Of a DNA stretch of 64,000 nt, positions 50,278 through 60,926 are shown one piece after another. The position numbers and the translations under genes are program-made. Positions within the stretch are counted from its first letter, which is position 1, and each line of letters begins with the position of its first letter. The notes beneath the pieces are model-generated. The model ran no database searches, had not been told where the DNA came from, and saw nothing but the letters and a program-made list of their open reading frames with translations. The DNA comes from Bartonella sp. ML69XJBT (GTDB lineage Bacteria; Pseudomonadota; Alphaproteobacteria; Rhizobiales; Rhizobiaceae), in contig NZ_JAQITB010000006.1 of assembly GCF_028618515.1 (NCBI RefSeq), positions 1-64,000 on the forward strand, given 5' to 3'.

Positions 50278-52503
50278 ATGATGCGTCAGTGTGAGCTTGT
50301 TGGGCGTGTTCAACGTTACAAGGCTGACGTGGATGAAGCTCTGTTAAAGAGAGCCTATGATTATGCAATGCGAAAGCATGGTCATCAAAAACGTGCTTCG
50401 GGTGATCTTTATTTTTCTCATCCTTTAGAAGTTGCTACTATTTTAACAGATATGCGGTTGGATGAAGCGACAATTGCTGTTGCTCTTTTGCATGATACTA
50501 TTGAAGATACAAGTGCTACCCGAGCAGAAATTGACCAACTTTTTGGATCTGAAATTGGTAAGTTGGTTGAAGGGCTTACAAAACTTAATAAGCTTGACCT
50601 TGTATCGAAGAAAGCCGTACAAGCAGAGAATTTGCGTAAACTTCTTATTGCTATTTCTGATGATGTCCGTGTTCTTTTAGTAAAACTTGCTGATCGTCTT
50701 CATAATATGCGTACCCTTGGTGTTATGCGTGACGATAAGCGCCGACGTATTGCTGAAGAGACGATGGATATTTATGCGCCCCTTGCAGGTCGTATGGGTA
50801 TGCAGGATATGCGCGAAGAGTTAGAAGATCTCTCTTTCTTTTATTTGAATCCAGAAGGTTATCGTACGATAACCAATCGACTTTCTGAATTATCAAAGCG
50901 TAATCGTGATTTGCTTTCTAGGATTGAAAATGAACTAGCAAAGCTCTTTTTCGAGAATGGCATTAAAGCAGATGTTAAAAGCCGTCAGAAAAAATCTTAT
51001 TCCGTTTTTCGTAAAATGGAAAGTAAGGCATTATCTTTTGAACAATTATCCGATATTTTTGGCTTTCGCGTTATTGTTGACACAGTAAATGATTGTTATC
51101 GTGCTCTTGGTGTTATCCATACGACATGGCCCATGGTACCTGGTCGTTTTAAAGATTATATTTCTATACCAAAGCAGAATGATTATCGTTCTATTCATAC
51201 AACAATTGTAGGTCCCTCAAGGCAACGCGTTGAACTACAGATTAGAACTGCTGCTATGGATGAAATTGCTGAATATGGCGTTGCAGCACATTCCATTTAT
51301 AAAGATCATGGTTCCAATTATTCAACTGCGAAGTTATCGAACGAAACCAATGCCTATGCTTGGTTGCGCCAAACGATTCAATCTTTGTCAGATGGAGATA
51401 ATCCAGAAGAATTTTTAGAACATACCAAGCTTGAGCTTTTTCAAGATCAAGTTTTTTGTTTTACGCCGAAAGGTCGATTGATTGCCTTTCCCAAAGGCGC
51501 TACCCCTATTGATTTTGCTTATGCAGTCCATACTGATATTGGTGATTCTTGTGTTGGGGTAAAAATCAATGGTCGCATTATGCCTTTAATGACAAAATTA
51601 AAAAATGGTGATGAAGTTGATATTATACGTTCACAAGCTCAAATTCCACCAGCAGCGTGGGAATTTCTTGTGGTAACTGGCAAAGCACGCTCAGCCATTC
51701 GCCGCGCAACCCGTGCGGCTGTACGGAAGCAATATTCAGGTTTGGGATATCGTATACTTGAGCGTTCATTTGAGTATATGGGAAAACAATTTTCAAAAGA
51801 TATTCTTAAACAAGTTTTGCCACGTTTGGCACGCAAAGATGTGGAAGACGTATTGGCTGCTGTTGGACGTGGTGAGTTGCCGTCAACAGATGTGTTTAAA
51901 GCAGTTTATCCTGATTATCAAGATCACCGTGTCGTACAAAAGTCATCTTTTAAGCCTGGGGAAGAAGGTTGGTTTAACATTGAAAACGCTCAAGGTATGA
52001 TTTTTAAGGTTCCGGAAAATGAAAAGGATGCAACTGCAGAAAATCGTCAATCTAAGGCATTACCTATTCGAGGAACCCGTGGTGATATTCCTGTACGTTT
52101 TTCTCCTGAAGGAGCTGTTCCAGGAGATCGGATTGTTGGCATCATGCAACCAGGGGCGGGGATTGTCATTTATCCAATACAGTCTTCGGCTTTGATGGCC
52201 TATGATGATCAGCCAGAACGATGGATTGATGTTCGCTGGGATATTGATGCCCAAATGAGCGAACGTTTTCCAGCTCGAATTAATATTTTGGCTGTTAATA
52301 GCCCTGGTTCATTAGCAGAAATTACCCAAGTAATTTCTGCTAATGATGCTAATATTCAAAATTTATCTCTTATTCATACAGCACCAGATTTCACAGAAAT
52401 TATGATGGATCTGGAAGTTTGGGATTTAAAACATTTAAATCGTATTTTTTCTCAGTTAAAAGAGGCAGGTTCGGTGAGTGCAGTACGGCGGGTTCATGGA
52501 TGA
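50278..52503 (+). CDS. rel: Bifunctional (p)ppGpp synthetase/hydrolase
   Basis: 741 residues: an HD hydrolase domain (about 25-180; FSHPLEVATIL, ALLHDTIEDT), a synthetase domain (about 235-345; RFKDYISIPKQNDYRSIHTT with the RxKD motif of bifunctional enzymes), a TGS domain (about 385-450) and a C-terminal ACT domain (about 665-735). It makes and degrades the stringent-response alarmone. AAAGGA precedes the ATG. Often annotated spoT or relA; it is the Rsh protein of alphaproteobacteria. Confidence 0.95.
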   Translation: MMRQCELVGRVQRYKADVDEALLKRAYDYAMRKHGHQKRASGDLYFSHPLEVATILTDMRLDEATIAVALLHDTIEDTSATRAEIDQLFGSEIGKLVEGLTKLNKLDLVSKKAVQAENLRKLLIAISDDVRVLLVKLADRLHNMRTLGVMRDDKRRRIAEETMDIYAPLAGRMGMQDMREELEDLSFFYLNPEGYRTITNRLSELSKRNRDLLSRIENELAKLFFENGIKADVKSRQKKSYSVFRKMESKALSFEQLSDIFGFRVIVDTVNDCYRALGVIHTTWPMVPGRFKDYISIPKQNDYRSIHTTIVGPSRQRVELQIRTAAMDEIAEYGVAAHSIYKDHGSNYSTAKLSNETNAYAWLRQTIQSLSDGDNPEEFLEHTKLELFQDQVFCFTPKGRLIAFPKGATPIDFAYAVHTDIGDSCVGVKINGRIMPLMTKLKNGDEVDIIRSQAQIPPAAWEFLVVTGKARSAIRRATRAAVRKQYSGLGYRILERSFEYMGKQFSKDILKQVLPRLARKDVEDVLAAVGRGELPSTDVFKAVYPDYQDHRVVQKSSFKPGEEGWFNIENAQGMIFKVPENEKDATAENRQSKALPIRGTRGDIPVRFSPEGAVPGDRIVGIMQPGAGIVIYPIQSSALMAYDDQPERWIDVRWDIDAQMSERFPARINILAVNSPGSLAEITQVISANDANIQNLSLIHTAPDFTEIMMDLEVWDLKHLNRIFSQLKEAGSVSAVRRVHG

Positions 52504-52520
52504 AAAAGAGAGATTTTGCG

Positions 52521-53099
52521 ATGAATACACAAGATGTGATTACTATTTTTAAACAAGCAGATGCTATTTTGGAAGGACATTTTATTTTAACTTCAGGCCG
52601 TCATAGTGCTATTTATATGCAGAAGGCAAAAGTATTTATGCATGCTGATTTGACAGAGAAGTTATGTCGTGGATTGGCCGCAAAAATCAGAGAATCGATT
52701 GAGGGGCATATTGATTATGTTGTTGGTCCTGCGATTGGTGGTCTTATTCCCTCCTATGAGACTTCACGTCATCTTGGTATTCCTTCTCTATGGGTAGAGC
52801 GTGTAAATGGCGTATTTGAGTTGCGTCGTTTTGAAATAAAAAAGGGAGCACGGGTTGTGATTGTTGAAGATATTGTTACAACGGGTCTCTCTATTTGTGA
52901 GACGGTTGAGGCTTTGGTTGCTGCGGGAGCAGATGTTTTGGCGAGTGCGTGTATTCTTGATCGTTCTGGTGGTAAAGTTGATGTTGGAGTTCCCTTGATT
53001 GCACTTGCTGAATATGAGATAGCTTCTTACGCTCATGATGCGCTTCCTGCTGAACTTGCAGCACTCCCAGCGATCAAACCAGGAAGTCGAAATATTTAA
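52521..53099 (+). CDS. pyrE: Orotate phosphoribosyltransferase
   Basis: 192 residues from the ATG at 52521, with GAGAG nine bases upstream; the frame extends back into the rel gene but those residues are not part of the family. The PRPP-binding motif VVIVEDIVTTGLSICETVEA is intact, with VVGPAIGGLIPSYETSRH and FILTSGRHSAIYMQKAK. It converts orotate to OMP in pyrimidine synthesis. Eighteen bases follow the rel stop. Confidence 0.95.
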   Translation: MNTQDVITIFKQADAILEGHFILTSGRHSAIYMQKAKVFMHADLTEKLCRGLAAKIRESIEGHIDYVVGPAIGGLIPSYETSRHLGIPSLWVERVNGVFELRRFEIKKGARVVIVEDIVTTGLSICETVEALVAAGADVLASACILDRSGGKVDVGVPLIALAEYEIASYAHDALPAELAALPAIKPGSRNI

Positions 53100-53195
53100 T
53101 TGTCTTTCTATTGTTTTTTAGGCAAAAAAACTAAAAGAAATCCGTTTGAATTGTACAAATTGTTTCATTGTCATAGGATGTATATTGAGAATCAT

Positions 53196-53798
53196 ATGCT
53201 TTTTCGTCGTCGAGAACCAATAGATTTTATAAAGCGTATTCGACTCTGGTTATGGCCACGTCGTTCATTTTCTCGCTCATTTAGCTACATACGTAAACGT
53301 ATTTTGCGTATATCAGCAACGCCACATAAGGTTGCCTTAGGATTTGCTATAGGGATTTTTTTAGCTTGTTCGCCTTTCTTTGGTATGCATATTGTTTTAG
53401 CAATATTTTTTTCTTGGGTTTTACGGGCAAATTTTGCAGCAGCAATCACTGGAACGGTTTTTTCTAATCCCCTTACATTTTTGCTTATTGTTATGGCCGA
53501 TTATAAGATCGGCTATTTCTGTTTATCATTTTTTAGCAATGTAGATGAGATTTCTCTTTCGCAAATTCGCGCTCTGTTTGATGGTTTGACACTGTCAAAT
53601 GTATCTTTGCTTTTCAAGGGTGCATGGGTTTCAATCATGAGACCGATGATTTTAGGTGGTACTCTTTTAGGTGTTATTTTTAGTAGCTTATCTTATATAG
53701 GTGTTTATAGAGCCATTGCCCGCTTTCAACAAAAGCGATACAAAAAAATTATCAAAAAAAGCATTTATAGCAAAAAAAAGTCGAGCAATCTTTTATGA
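53196..53798 (+). CDS. DUF2062 membrane protein
   Basis: 200 residues from the ATG at 53196 ([11 protein letters not shown]), which matches the usual start of this family; the frame extends further back. It has a basic N-terminus ([13 protein letters not shown]) and three or four transmembrane helices, with the DUF2062 block [20 protein letters not shown] and [19 protein letters not shown]. The function is unknown. Its stop overlaps the acpS start by four bases, giving the conserved order pyrE-DUF2062-acpS. Confidence 0.85.
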   Translation: MLFRRREPIDFIKRIRLWLWPRRSFSRSFSYIRKRILRISATPHKVALGFAIGIFLACSPFFGMHIVLAIFFSWVLRANFAAAITGTVFSNPLTFLLIVMADYKIGYFCLSFFSNVDEISLSQIRALFDGLTLSNVSLLFKGAWVSIMRPMILGGTLLGVIFSSLSYIGVYRAIARFQQKRYKKIIKKSIYSKKKSSNLL

Positions 53799-54196
53799 TC
53801 ATTGGTCTTGGAAATGATCTGGTTGATATAAGACGCATTGAGAAAATGTTGATCCGTTATGGTGATCGTTTTGTTCAACGTATTTTTACCGACATTGAAC
53901 AGATCAGATCTGAAAATCTTCAAAAAAGATCTTCTTCTTACGCCAAAAGATTTGCGGCCAAAGAAGCATGTGCTAAGGCTTTAGGGACGGGAATCGCTTG
54001 TGGTGTGGGGTGGAAAGATATGGGGGTTATTAATTTGCCATCCGGCAAACCGATTATGAAATTAACGGATCGTGCGCAACTGCAATTACAAAAATTATTG
54101 CCTCCTTCTTATGAAGCTGTCATTCATCTAAGTATAACAGATGATTTTCCTTGGGCTCAGGCATTTGTTATTATCGAAGCACTTCCGCGTGGATAG
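53795..54196 (+). CDS. acpS: Holo-[acyl-carrier-protein] synthase
   Basis: 133 residues. It transfers phosphopantetheine from CoA to acyl carrier protein. [19 protein letters not shown] with the magnesium-binding Asp and the [20 protein letters not shown] motif with the catalytic Glu/Lys are intact. It overlaps the DUF2062 gene (ATGA). Confidence 0.95.
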   Translation: MIIGLGNDLVDIRRIEKMLIRYGDRFVQRIFTDIEQIRSENLQKRSSSYAKRFAAKEACAKALGTGIACGVGWKDMGVINLPSGKPIMKLTDRAQLQLQKLLPPSYEAVIHLSITDDFPWAQAFVIIEALPRG

Positions 54197-54277
54197 ATAG
54201 TATGAGAGATTGTGCTTTTTTTATTTGAACATTATGATAGAGAATGAATTATATTTGTGATGGGAAGGTGATCTGTA

Positions 54278-55090
54278 ATGATCCAGAAAGAGAAAATGTA
54301 TACAAAGGAAGAAAAAGGCGGGCTTCTTGAATTTATTTGGGTTTTGATACAGGCTCTGTTTTTAGCAGCGCTTATTCGGACACTTTTTTTTCAGCCTTTC
54401 AGTATTCCTTCCGGTTCCATGCGTCCTACGTTGCTTGTGGGAGATTATCTATTTGTTTCTAAATATGCATATGGATATTCTCATTTTTCCATACCTTTTT
54501 CTCCCCCTCTTTTCTCGGGGCGTATTTGGTCCTCTCAGCCTCAGCGTGGGGATGTTGTGGTTTTTCGTTTACCGAGTAATCCGAATATTGATTATATAAA
54601 ACGTGTTGTTGGACTACCAGGTGATCGTGTACAAGTTCGTCAAGGTGTTCTTTATATTAATGATGAGGCTGTTTCTCGTCGTTTTATGGGGAAGATTGAT
54701 AATTCTGATATAACAGAGGTGAATCACCCTGTTGACGTCTATCGTGAGACACTATCGAATGGTGTCAGCTACGATACACTTGATTTAGCTTTTATTCCGC
54801 AAGTTGATGACACGAAAGTTTTTGAAGTGCCACAGGGGCATTATTTTATGATGGGTGATAACCGTGATAATTCCGACGATAGTCGTTTAGATGTGGGCTA
54901 TGTGCCAGAGGAGAATCTTATTGGGCGAGCAAGTGTGATTTTTTTCTCTATCAGGAATGGTTCAAGTGCTTGGCAGATTTGGCGTTGGCCATTTGATATA
55001 CGTTGGAATCGTTTATTTTCTTTTATCAATAAGGTTCGTGATTTACCGCTTGTACAGCAAGGAATCAATAATGAAGCGTCCAATGATTGA
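54278..55090 (+). CDS. lepB: Signal peptidase I
   Basis: 270 residues. An N-terminal membrane anchor (about 14-36) precedes the catalytic motifs: PSGSMRPTLLVGDYLFVSK with the catalytic serine, RGDVVVFRLP and IDYIKRVVGLPGD with the catalytic lysine, and FMMGDNRDNSDDSR. It removes signal peptides of exported proteins such as HutB and HtrA. AAGGTGA precedes the ATG. It overlaps rnc by 20 bases. Confidence 0.96.
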   Translation: MIQKEKMYTKEEKGGLLEFIWVLIQALFLAALIRTLFFQPFSIPSGSMRPTLLVGDYLFVSKYAYGYSHFSIPFSPPLFSGRIWSSQPQRGDVVVFRLPSNPNIDYIKRVVGLPGDRVQVRQGVLYINDEAVSRRFMGKIDNSDITEVNHPVDVYRETLSNGVSYDTLDLAFIPQVDDTKVFEVPQGHYFMMGDNRDNSDDSRLDVGYVPEENLIGRASVIFFSIRNGSSAWQIWRWPFDIRWNRLFSFINKVRDLPLVQQGINNEASND

Positions 55091-55778
55091 TCAGCTGGAG
55101 AAGCTGACGGGGCATCGCTTTAGAGATGAAGAGAGATTAAAAAGAGCATTAACACATTCTAGTGTCCAAGATTCGGAACAGGGAAATTATGAGCGGCTGG
55201 AATTTCTAGGAGATAGGGTTCTGGGGCTTTTGATTGCAGAAATGCTGTATCAATTTTTCCCACAGGCAAGTGAAGGTGAATTATCGGTACGTTTAAACGG
55301 TTTGGTGAATGCACATACATGTGCCGATATTGCACGAGAAATGGGTTTGCCTGAAATGATTTACGTGGGTTTCGAGATGAGAAACTTCGAGGGGCGTCGA
55401 CTCATCAATATGCATGCTGATGTGGTAGAAGCTTTGATTGCTGTGATGTACCTAGATGGAGGATTGGAGAGCGTTCGCCCTTTTATTCAAAGATATTGGC
55501 AAAGTCGGGCAAAACAGATGAATGCTGGTCGACGTGATGCCAAGACAGAGTTACAGGAATGGGCTCATATGCAGGGCAATGCACAACCACATTATCAAAT
55601 TATCAAACGTTCGGGTCCAGATCATGATCCTGTTTTTATGGTAGAGGTAAATGTTGCTGGTTTTGCTCCAGAAATTGGGCAGGGTAGTTCTAAGAGATAT
55701 GCCGAAAGAATGGCAGCGGAGAAGATTTTACGCCGTGAAGGTGTATGGAAAACAATAGGAAAAAATGATCATGGGTGA
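55071..55778 (+). CDS. rnc: Ribonuclease III
   Basis: 235 residues from the ATG at 55071 with AAGGA ten bases upstream; the longer frame to 54957 lies inside lepB. The nuclease signature YERLEFLGDRVLGLLIAEML and the metal-binding DVVEALIAVMYLDGG are intact, followed by a double-stranded RNA-binding domain (about 155-230, SSKRYAERMAAEKILR). It processes rRNA precursors and structured mRNA. Confidence 0.95.
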   Translation: MKRPMIDQLEKLTGHRFRDEERLKRALTHSSVQDSEQGNYERLEFLGDRVLGLLIAEMLYQFFPQASEGELSVRLNGLVNAHTCADIAREMGLPEMIYVGFEMRNFEGRRLINMHADVVEALIAVMYLDGGLESVRPFIQRYWQSRAKQMNAGRRDAKTELQEWAHMQGNAQPHYQIIKRSGPDHDPVFMVEVNVAGFAPEIGQGSSKRYAERMAAEKILRREGVWKTIGKNDHG

Positions 55779-56676
55779 CGCTATGAAAACGCGTTCTGGT
55801 TTTGTGGTACTTATTGGGATGCCTAATGCTGGCAAATCGACATTAGTAAATCAATTAGTTGGGACAAAGGTTTCAATTGTAACGCATAAGGTACAAACAA
55901 CACGGGCTTTGGTCCGTGGTATTGTCATTCATGAGAATACGCAAATTGTTTTGGTTGACACACCAGGTGTTTTTCGTCCTCACAAGCCATTAGAGCGTGC
56001 GATGGTATCGACTGCTTGGGGAAGTGTTAAAAGTGCTGATGTTCTTTTAGTTTTGATTGATGTTCAAAATGGTCTATCAGATGATGTTTATACAATGTTA
56101 GATATTATAAAAGACATTAAACAGGATAAAATCCTCGTTCTTAATAAAATTGATACAGTTGCTAAAGAATCTCTTTTATCGTTAACTGCCAAAATTAATG
56201 AGCGTGTTGCGTTTTTGCAAACATTTATGATTTCCGCTCTCAATGGTTCTGGTTGCAAGGATTTGCTTCACGCGTTGAGTAACATGATGCAGGAGGGGCC
56301 ATGGTATTATCCAGAGGATCAAATTTCAGATATGCCCATGCGCCATCTTGCTGCTGAAATAACGCGCGAAAAGCTTTTTCTTCGCCTTCATGATGAACTT
56401 CCATATTCTTCAACAGTTGAAACAGAAAACTGGGAGGAACGTTCAGATGGTTCCGTTAAAATTAATCAAGTCATCTATGTAGAGCGTGATAGTCAGAAAA
56501 AAATTGTTTTAGGAGCAAAAGGCGATACAATTAAAGCAATTGGTCAAGCAGCACGTAAGGAATTAATGGAAATCATGGATCAAAAAGTTCACCTTTTTCT
56601 CTTTGTGAAAGTGCGTGATAATTGGGACAGCGATCCAGAACGTTATCGTGAAATGGGATTGGATTTTCTAAAATAA
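55765..56676 (+). CDS. era: GTPase Era
   Basis: 303 residues (start at 55765 with AGGA upstream; ATGs at 55771 and 55783 are possible). GTPase motifs GMPNAGKSTLVNQLVG (G1), the T of KVQTTRA (G2), DTPGVF (G3) and NKID (G4), then a C-terminal KH domain (KKIVLGAKGDTIKAIGQAAR). Era assists 30S ribosome assembly by binding 16S rRNA. It overlaps rnc by 14 bases. Confidence 0.96.
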   Translation: MIMGDAMKTRSGFVVLIGMPNAGKSTLVNQLVGTKVSIVTHKVQTTRALVRGIVIHENTQIVLVDTPGVFRPHKPLERAMVSTAWGSVKSADVLLVLIDVQNGLSDDVYTMLDIIKDIKQDKILVLNKIDTVAKESLLSLTAKINERVAFLQTFMISALNGSGCKDLLHALSNMMQEGPWYYPEDQISDMPMRHLAAEITREKLFLRLHDELPYSSTVETENWEERSDGSVKINQVIYVERDSQKKIVLGAKGDTIKAIGQAARKELMEIMDQKVHLFLFVKVRDNWDSDPERYREMGLDFLK

Positions 56677-56677
56677 A

Positions 56678-57424
56678 ATGAAATGGAAAGAACAAGCCAT
56701 TATACTTGGCACACGCCAATATGGTGAGACAAGTGTTATCCTTGAAATTATGACACGTCAGCATGGCCGTTATATGGGGGTGGTAAAAGGTGGACGTTCG
56801 CGTCGTATGGCAGCTGTACTTCAACCTGGGAATTTTGTTGAGGCTGAATGGTGGGCACGTTTAGATGAACATTTGGGACTTTTCCGACTTGAAGCGCTTG
56901 ACTTACATGCGGCACGATTAATAGTTTTACCAGAAGCACTTTATGCTTTGCAGTTGATGGCGTTTCATTTGCGTCTTCTTCCTGAGCGTGATCCACATCC
57001 CAGCTTATATGATCTTTTACATCTTTTTATGCAAAATTTTGAGGAATCATCTATCATTGCAGAATTGCTTGTACGTTTTGAAATGCGTCTTCTTGAGGAA
57101 CTTGGCTTTGGTCTTGATTTATCTCGTTGTGCTGCAACAGGAAGTCTAGAAAAGCTCTGTTATGTATCACCAAAATCAGGACGAGCTGTTTGTGAGCAAG
57201 CAGGGCACCCTTGGAGAGAAAAACTTCTCATTCTTCCCCAATTTCTTGTACAAAGAATGACTCGTCCAGTAGATTTTAGTGACATAATAAATGGTTTTAT
57301 TCTAACGGGCTTTTTTTTAATGCGTCATGTTTGGGAACCACGAGCTGTAAAACAGCCGTCGGTGCGTATAAATTTGATACAATTGTTTGAACGTCGGTTT
57401 CATACGCAAGCATTAATTTGTTAA
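56678..57424 (+). CDS. recO: DNA repair protein RecO
   Basis: 248 residues. The N-terminal OB fold (MKWKEQAIILGTRQYGETSV, MGVVKGGRSRRMAAVLQPGN) and the C-terminal helical domain (FEMRLLEELGFGLDLSRCAA) are typical of rhizobial RecO. It works with RecR to load RecA in recombinational repair. It starts one base after era. Confidence 0.93.
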   Translation: MKWKEQAIILGTRQYGETSVILEIMTRQHGRYMGVVKGGRSRRMAAVLQPGNFVEAEWWARLDEHLGLFRLEALDLHAARLIVLPEALYALQLMAFHLRLLPERDPHPSLYDLLHLFMQNFEESSIIAELLVRFEMRLLEELGFGLDLSRCAATGSLEKLCYVSPKSGRAVCEQAGHPWREKLLILPQFLVQRMTRPVDFSDIINGFILTGFFLMRHVWEPRAVKQPSVRINLIQLFERRFHTQALIC

Positions 57425-57445
57425 TTGAATCAATATGAAGAGAAT

Positions 57446-58312
57446 ATGAAGATGCAGATTCTAACAACAATTACTGAAATGCGTCAATATATCGCTAAAG
57501 AACGACGTTTAGGCTCTTCAATTGGTTTGGTTCCCACTATGGGAGCATTACATGAAGGTCACCTTGCATTAGTAGAGAAGGCAAGAGCAATGTGTGATCG
57601 AAGTGTAGTTTCTATTTTTGTCAATCCCAAGCAATTTGCTCTCCATGAGGATTTTGATCAATATCCAAGAGATTTGCAGGGTGATTGTGCCTTGTTGAAA
57701 AAAGCAGGTGTTGATTATGTTTTTGCACCTTCTACCGATGAGATGTGGCCACTTGGAAATGATACAATTGTGAAGGTGGAAAAACTATCACGTATATTAA
57801 TCGGGAAATTACGTCCAGGGCATTTTTGTGGTGTGACCAGTGTTGTTGCTAAGCTTTTTAACATTGTTCAGCCAGATAAGGCTTTTTTTGGAGAAAAGGA
57901 TTTTCAACAGATTTTCATTATTCGACGTATGGTTGAGGATTTAGCTTTTCCTATTGAAATTATTGGCGTTCCCATTTTACGCGAAGCAGATGGTGTAGCT
58001 CGTTCCTCACGGAATCAACTTTTAATACGAGAAGATCGCAAAGCAGCAAAAATTATTCCTGAAAGTGGTAAAGCTGCTGAACAGCTTTACCACCAAGGAG
58101 AACGATCGGTTAACAAATTATGCAAAATTGTTCGCGATATTTTACAACAAGAATCGCGCGCAATTATTGAATCTATAGATTTGCGGGATATGGAAACATT
58201 ATGTGTTGCCAAAGGAAAACTAGAAAAGCCTGCGGTTTTACTCCTCACTGTTCGTTTTGGTGCTGTGAGGCTTATTGATCAATATATATTGCAAGAGAAG
58301 GTTGACAAATGA
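57446..58312 (+). CDS. panC: Pantothenate synthetase
   Basis: 288 residues from the ATG at 57446 (57452 is possible; the TTG at 57425 is unlikely). It joins pantoate and beta-alanine. Visible are the ATP site [39 protein letters not shown] and [20 protein letters not shown] slight deviation is [15 protein letters not shown], where many homologues have Leu-Ala-Met before SSRN. It overlaps panB by four bases. Confidence 0.93.
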   Translation: MKMQILTTITEMRQYIAKERRLGSSIGLVPTMGALHEGHLALVEKARAMCDRSVVSIFVNPKQFALHEDFDQYPRDLQGDCALLKKAGVDYVFAPSTDEMWPLGNDTIVKVEKLSRILIGKLRPGHFCGVTSVVAKLFNIVQPDKAFFGEKDFQQIFIIRRMVEDLAFPIEIIGVPILREADGVARSSRNQLLIREDRKAAKIIPESGKAAEQLYHQGERSVNKLCKIVRDILQQESRAIIESIDLRDMETLCVAKGKLEKPAVLLLTVRFGAVRLIDQYILQEKVDK

Positions 58313-59127
58313 GTATACATAATAAAACCATAAAACGTATAACTTCTGCTGAGATACGTTCAAGAAAAGGGCAACAACCGATTGTTTCGCTCACGGCGTA
58401 TCAGGCTTATACCGCACGGATTGCTGATCCCTATTGCGATTTGCTTTTGGTTGGTGATAGCGTTGGTATGGTCGTCTATGGGTTTGAGACAACACTTCCT
58501 GTGAGTTTAGATATGATGATTTTGCATGGGCAGGCAGTTATGCGTGGCTCTCAAAAGGCCCTTATCGTTGTGGATATGCCTTTTGGTTCTTATGAAGAAA
58601 GTCCAGAACAAGCTTTTTTGAATGCATCGCGTATCCTTGCCCAAACCGGATGTGGGGCAGTTAAGCTTGAAGGTGGTGTTTATATAGCAAAAACAATCGA
58701 TTTTTTATGTAAACGCGGCATTCCAGTGATGGGACATATCGGGTTGACTCCACAGGCTGTGAATCGTTTTGGTGGTTTTAAGACGCAAGGGCGCAACGAG
58801 AGTGATTGGCAAAAGATTAAAACTGATGGAGCAGCGATTGAAGAGGCTGGTGCTTTTGCTGTTGTTGTGGAAGGAGTTGTCGAGCCTTTAGCAGCAGAGC
58901 TTACAGAAAAACTTGCTATTCCAACAATTGGTATTGGTGCATCTAATCAGTGTGATGGACAAATATTGGTTATGGAAGATATGTTGGGTTATGGTAGTTA
59001 TGTGCCAAAATTTGTACGTCGTTATGGTGCTCTTGAACAAGCAATGGAAACCGCAATCAAGAATTATGCAGAAGATGTTACATCTCGTGCTTTTCCAGCG
59101 GATGAAGAAGTTTATAAACTGCAATAA
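58309..59127 (+). CDS. panB: 3-methyl-2-oxobutanoate hydroxymethyltransferase
   Basis: 272 residues. It makes ketopantoate, the first committed step of pantothenate synthesis. Features: [74 protein letters not shown]. It is translationally coupled to panC (ATGA overlap). A weak AT-rich dyad (GATAATA-ATATT-TATTATC, 59149-59167) lies just after the stop. Confidence 0.95.
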   Translation: MSIHNKTIKRITSAEIRSRKGQQPIVSLTAYQAYTARIADPYCDLLLVGDSVGMVVYGFETTLPVSLDMMILHGQAVMRGSQKALIVVDMPFGSYEESPEQAFLNASRILAQTGCGAVKLEGGVYIAKTIDFLCKRGIPVMGHIGLTPQAVNRFGGFKTQGRNESDWQKIKTDGAAIEEAGAFAVVVEGVVEPLAAELTEKLAIPTIGIGASNQCDGQILVMEDMLGYGSYVPKFVRRYGALEQAMETAIKNYAEDVTSRAFPADEEVYKLQ

Positions 59128-60305
59128 AATCCCATTTAATATGAAAAAGATAATAATATTTATTATCAAATGTCTGTGAAGCTATGCAAACGCAAAGCAA
59201 GTTATGTTTATTATTTTACAGAGGATTGATAGAAGCTAATACATCTTTCCAATCTATGTTCATTCTATTGATCGTTTTATGAGGTTATTGGGTTAATAAA
59301 ACTTGTGCTGTTTTTGTAAATCGATATCTAAATTTAGCATAGCCACATGTTTGAAATAGTGGTTAAGGAGAATGAAAGCTCCGCAGTTCCAGTTTTGTAT
59401 GCCAGATTGGAAGGTGAGTGCATATATCTGTTTAGGCAAACTGTAAAACAGGAAAAAACTCACTTGGAAAAAATATGAAGGCATAAAGGTAAAATCAGCG
59501 TCTATCTTTCCAAATAACGAGATTACGCATTGTCTCGCGCTTTTATTTATTGCGTTCTCATGGGGACACACTCCTCACGCAACATAGAGCCCCACTCTAT
59601 TGACCTTTATACATTTATTTTAAAGAAACATTTCTTAATGTTCTTAAACCCATTTCACGAGTATAGCCCATGAATGGTATAACGGTAAATCTATGAGGCA
59701 CTATCATCTTTATGCTTATGAAAAAGCCAGCATCATCAGACTATTTTCTAGCTCCTAATATTATGCCAGACCTTGCATCTAAGAGTATTCATAAGAAGTA
59801 TTTTCCTTCTTTTTTAAGTATTTTTACCCACACACCATTCTCATTTATGATATGCAAGCAAGGAACTTACATTGGTTTTATATAAGAGGATTTGAGACAA
59901 GAAAATTTTACTATACTCGAAGCTATTGTTGAATATGAGAAATGATGATTTATGAAGATAAATCAATATGTGATTTATTTTTAGTCATACATATCGATTT
60001 TTTCATATATTACTGATTTATGTTCAAAATTGGCTATAATTGCCTCATAAACACACAATTTTTCGAAGGACTTGTGAATAATATATTACAAAAAGCTGAA
60101 ACTTAAAGAATGGCTACTTTTGTTGGTTCTAAACGACTTTATCAAGAGGCAAAAATTATAAAGTATCAAATATCTATAAGAAGAATAGGTACGATGAGAA
60201 AATTTCTTCGTATAGTGATTGTATTCAAGAAGCTGTTCAGTGAAAAAGGCTGTAAGCTCATTATTTTTTTCAGCTAAAACAATAAGATGAATGAGGCAAA
60301 GAGAA
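59128..60305. other. Long AT-rich region with probable gene remnants
   Basis: Nearly 1.2 kb without a supported gene. A minus-strand frame at 59293-59571 (92 residues, beginning MCPHENAINKSARQCV) has mixed composition and no recognised family; it may be a remnant. On the plus strand, 59762-59944 reads MPDLASKSIHKKYFPSFLSI and, after a stop, EDLRQENFTILEAIVEYEK, which echoes the broken block near 34.3 kb. Nothing here looks functional. Confidence 0.4.
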
Positions 60306-60926
60306 TTATGATGACTTCTGAGTATCAAGATTATTAAAACGTGTTAAAAAGGCGCTTTCAATTTGTTGTGTAGAATAGGGTTGTAAATTGAGATCATCGC
60401 ATAAAATATGATTCGGAGAACCAAAATAGCGAAGGGCTTCTTCTGTATTAAATCCAGCAAGCGTGATAGCTTCGTAGAATGCAGCGATACGGTCGGCTTG
60501 TTTAATTTTTTTTGAGAGCTTTTGAGAAGGATTAATAGGGAGAGAAAAACGCATATGGATAGCGTCTTGTATACGTTTTTCGATGGTTTCATATTGTTTT
60601 CCGATGACAGCTTTAAAGGGCGAAATAATATCACCGATAACGTATTCTGGCGCGTCATGTAGAAGAGCACACAAACGTTCATTACTGCGCGATTGAGGAC
60701 AAAGCTTTTGAAATATTTGTTCTACCAAAAGTGAATGTTGTGCAACAGAATAGGCATGATCACCTTGGGTTTGACCGTTCCAACGTGCAACGCGGGCAAG
60801 TCCATGAGCAATATCTTCGATTTCAATATCAAAGGGTGAAGGATTGAGGATGTCAAGTCGTCGGCCAGAGAGCATTCTCTGCCAAGCACGTGCTTCTCCA
60901 TTTTTTGATAATTCAGCTTTAGCCAT
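60306..60926 (-). CDS. HD-domain phosphohydrolase (YfbR-like)
   Basis: 206 residues. The HD signature is visible as YSVAQHSLLVEQIF…LCALLHDAPEYVIGDIISPFK, with the metal-binding His and His-Asp pair, followed by KIKQADRIAAFYEA. It resembles the YfbR-like nucleotidase/HD hydrolases of Rhizobiales; the substrate is not known. Its ATG overlaps the ygfZ stop by one base (TAATG), so the two are translationally coupled. Confidence 0.85.
   Translation of the reverse strand: MAKAELSKNGEARAWQRMLSGRRLDILNPSPFDIEIEDIAHGLARVARWNGQTQGDHAYSVAQHSLLVEQIFQKLCPQSRSNERLCALLHDAPEYVIGDIISPFKAVIGKQYETIEKRIQDAIHMRFSLPINPSQKLSKKIKQADRIAAFYEAITLAGFNTEEALRYFGSPNHILCDDLNLQPYSTQQIESAFLTRFNNLDTQKSS

Noticed and set aside
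52419-52520. Long start for pyrE inside rel
   Set aside because: The added residues are outside the family fold and only reflect an open frame in the end of rel; ATG 52521 has a ribosome binding site.
54957-55070. Long start for rnc inside lepB
   Set aside because: The added residues are a shadow of lepB; ATG 55071 has AAGGA and the family N-terminus.
59149-59167. AT dyad after panB as a terminator
   Set aside because: All A-T pairs, no T run after it; mentioned under panB but not called.
60086-60328. Minus-strand frame overlapping the end of the HD gene
   Set aside because: It overlaps a well-supported gene in another frame and has no family features.
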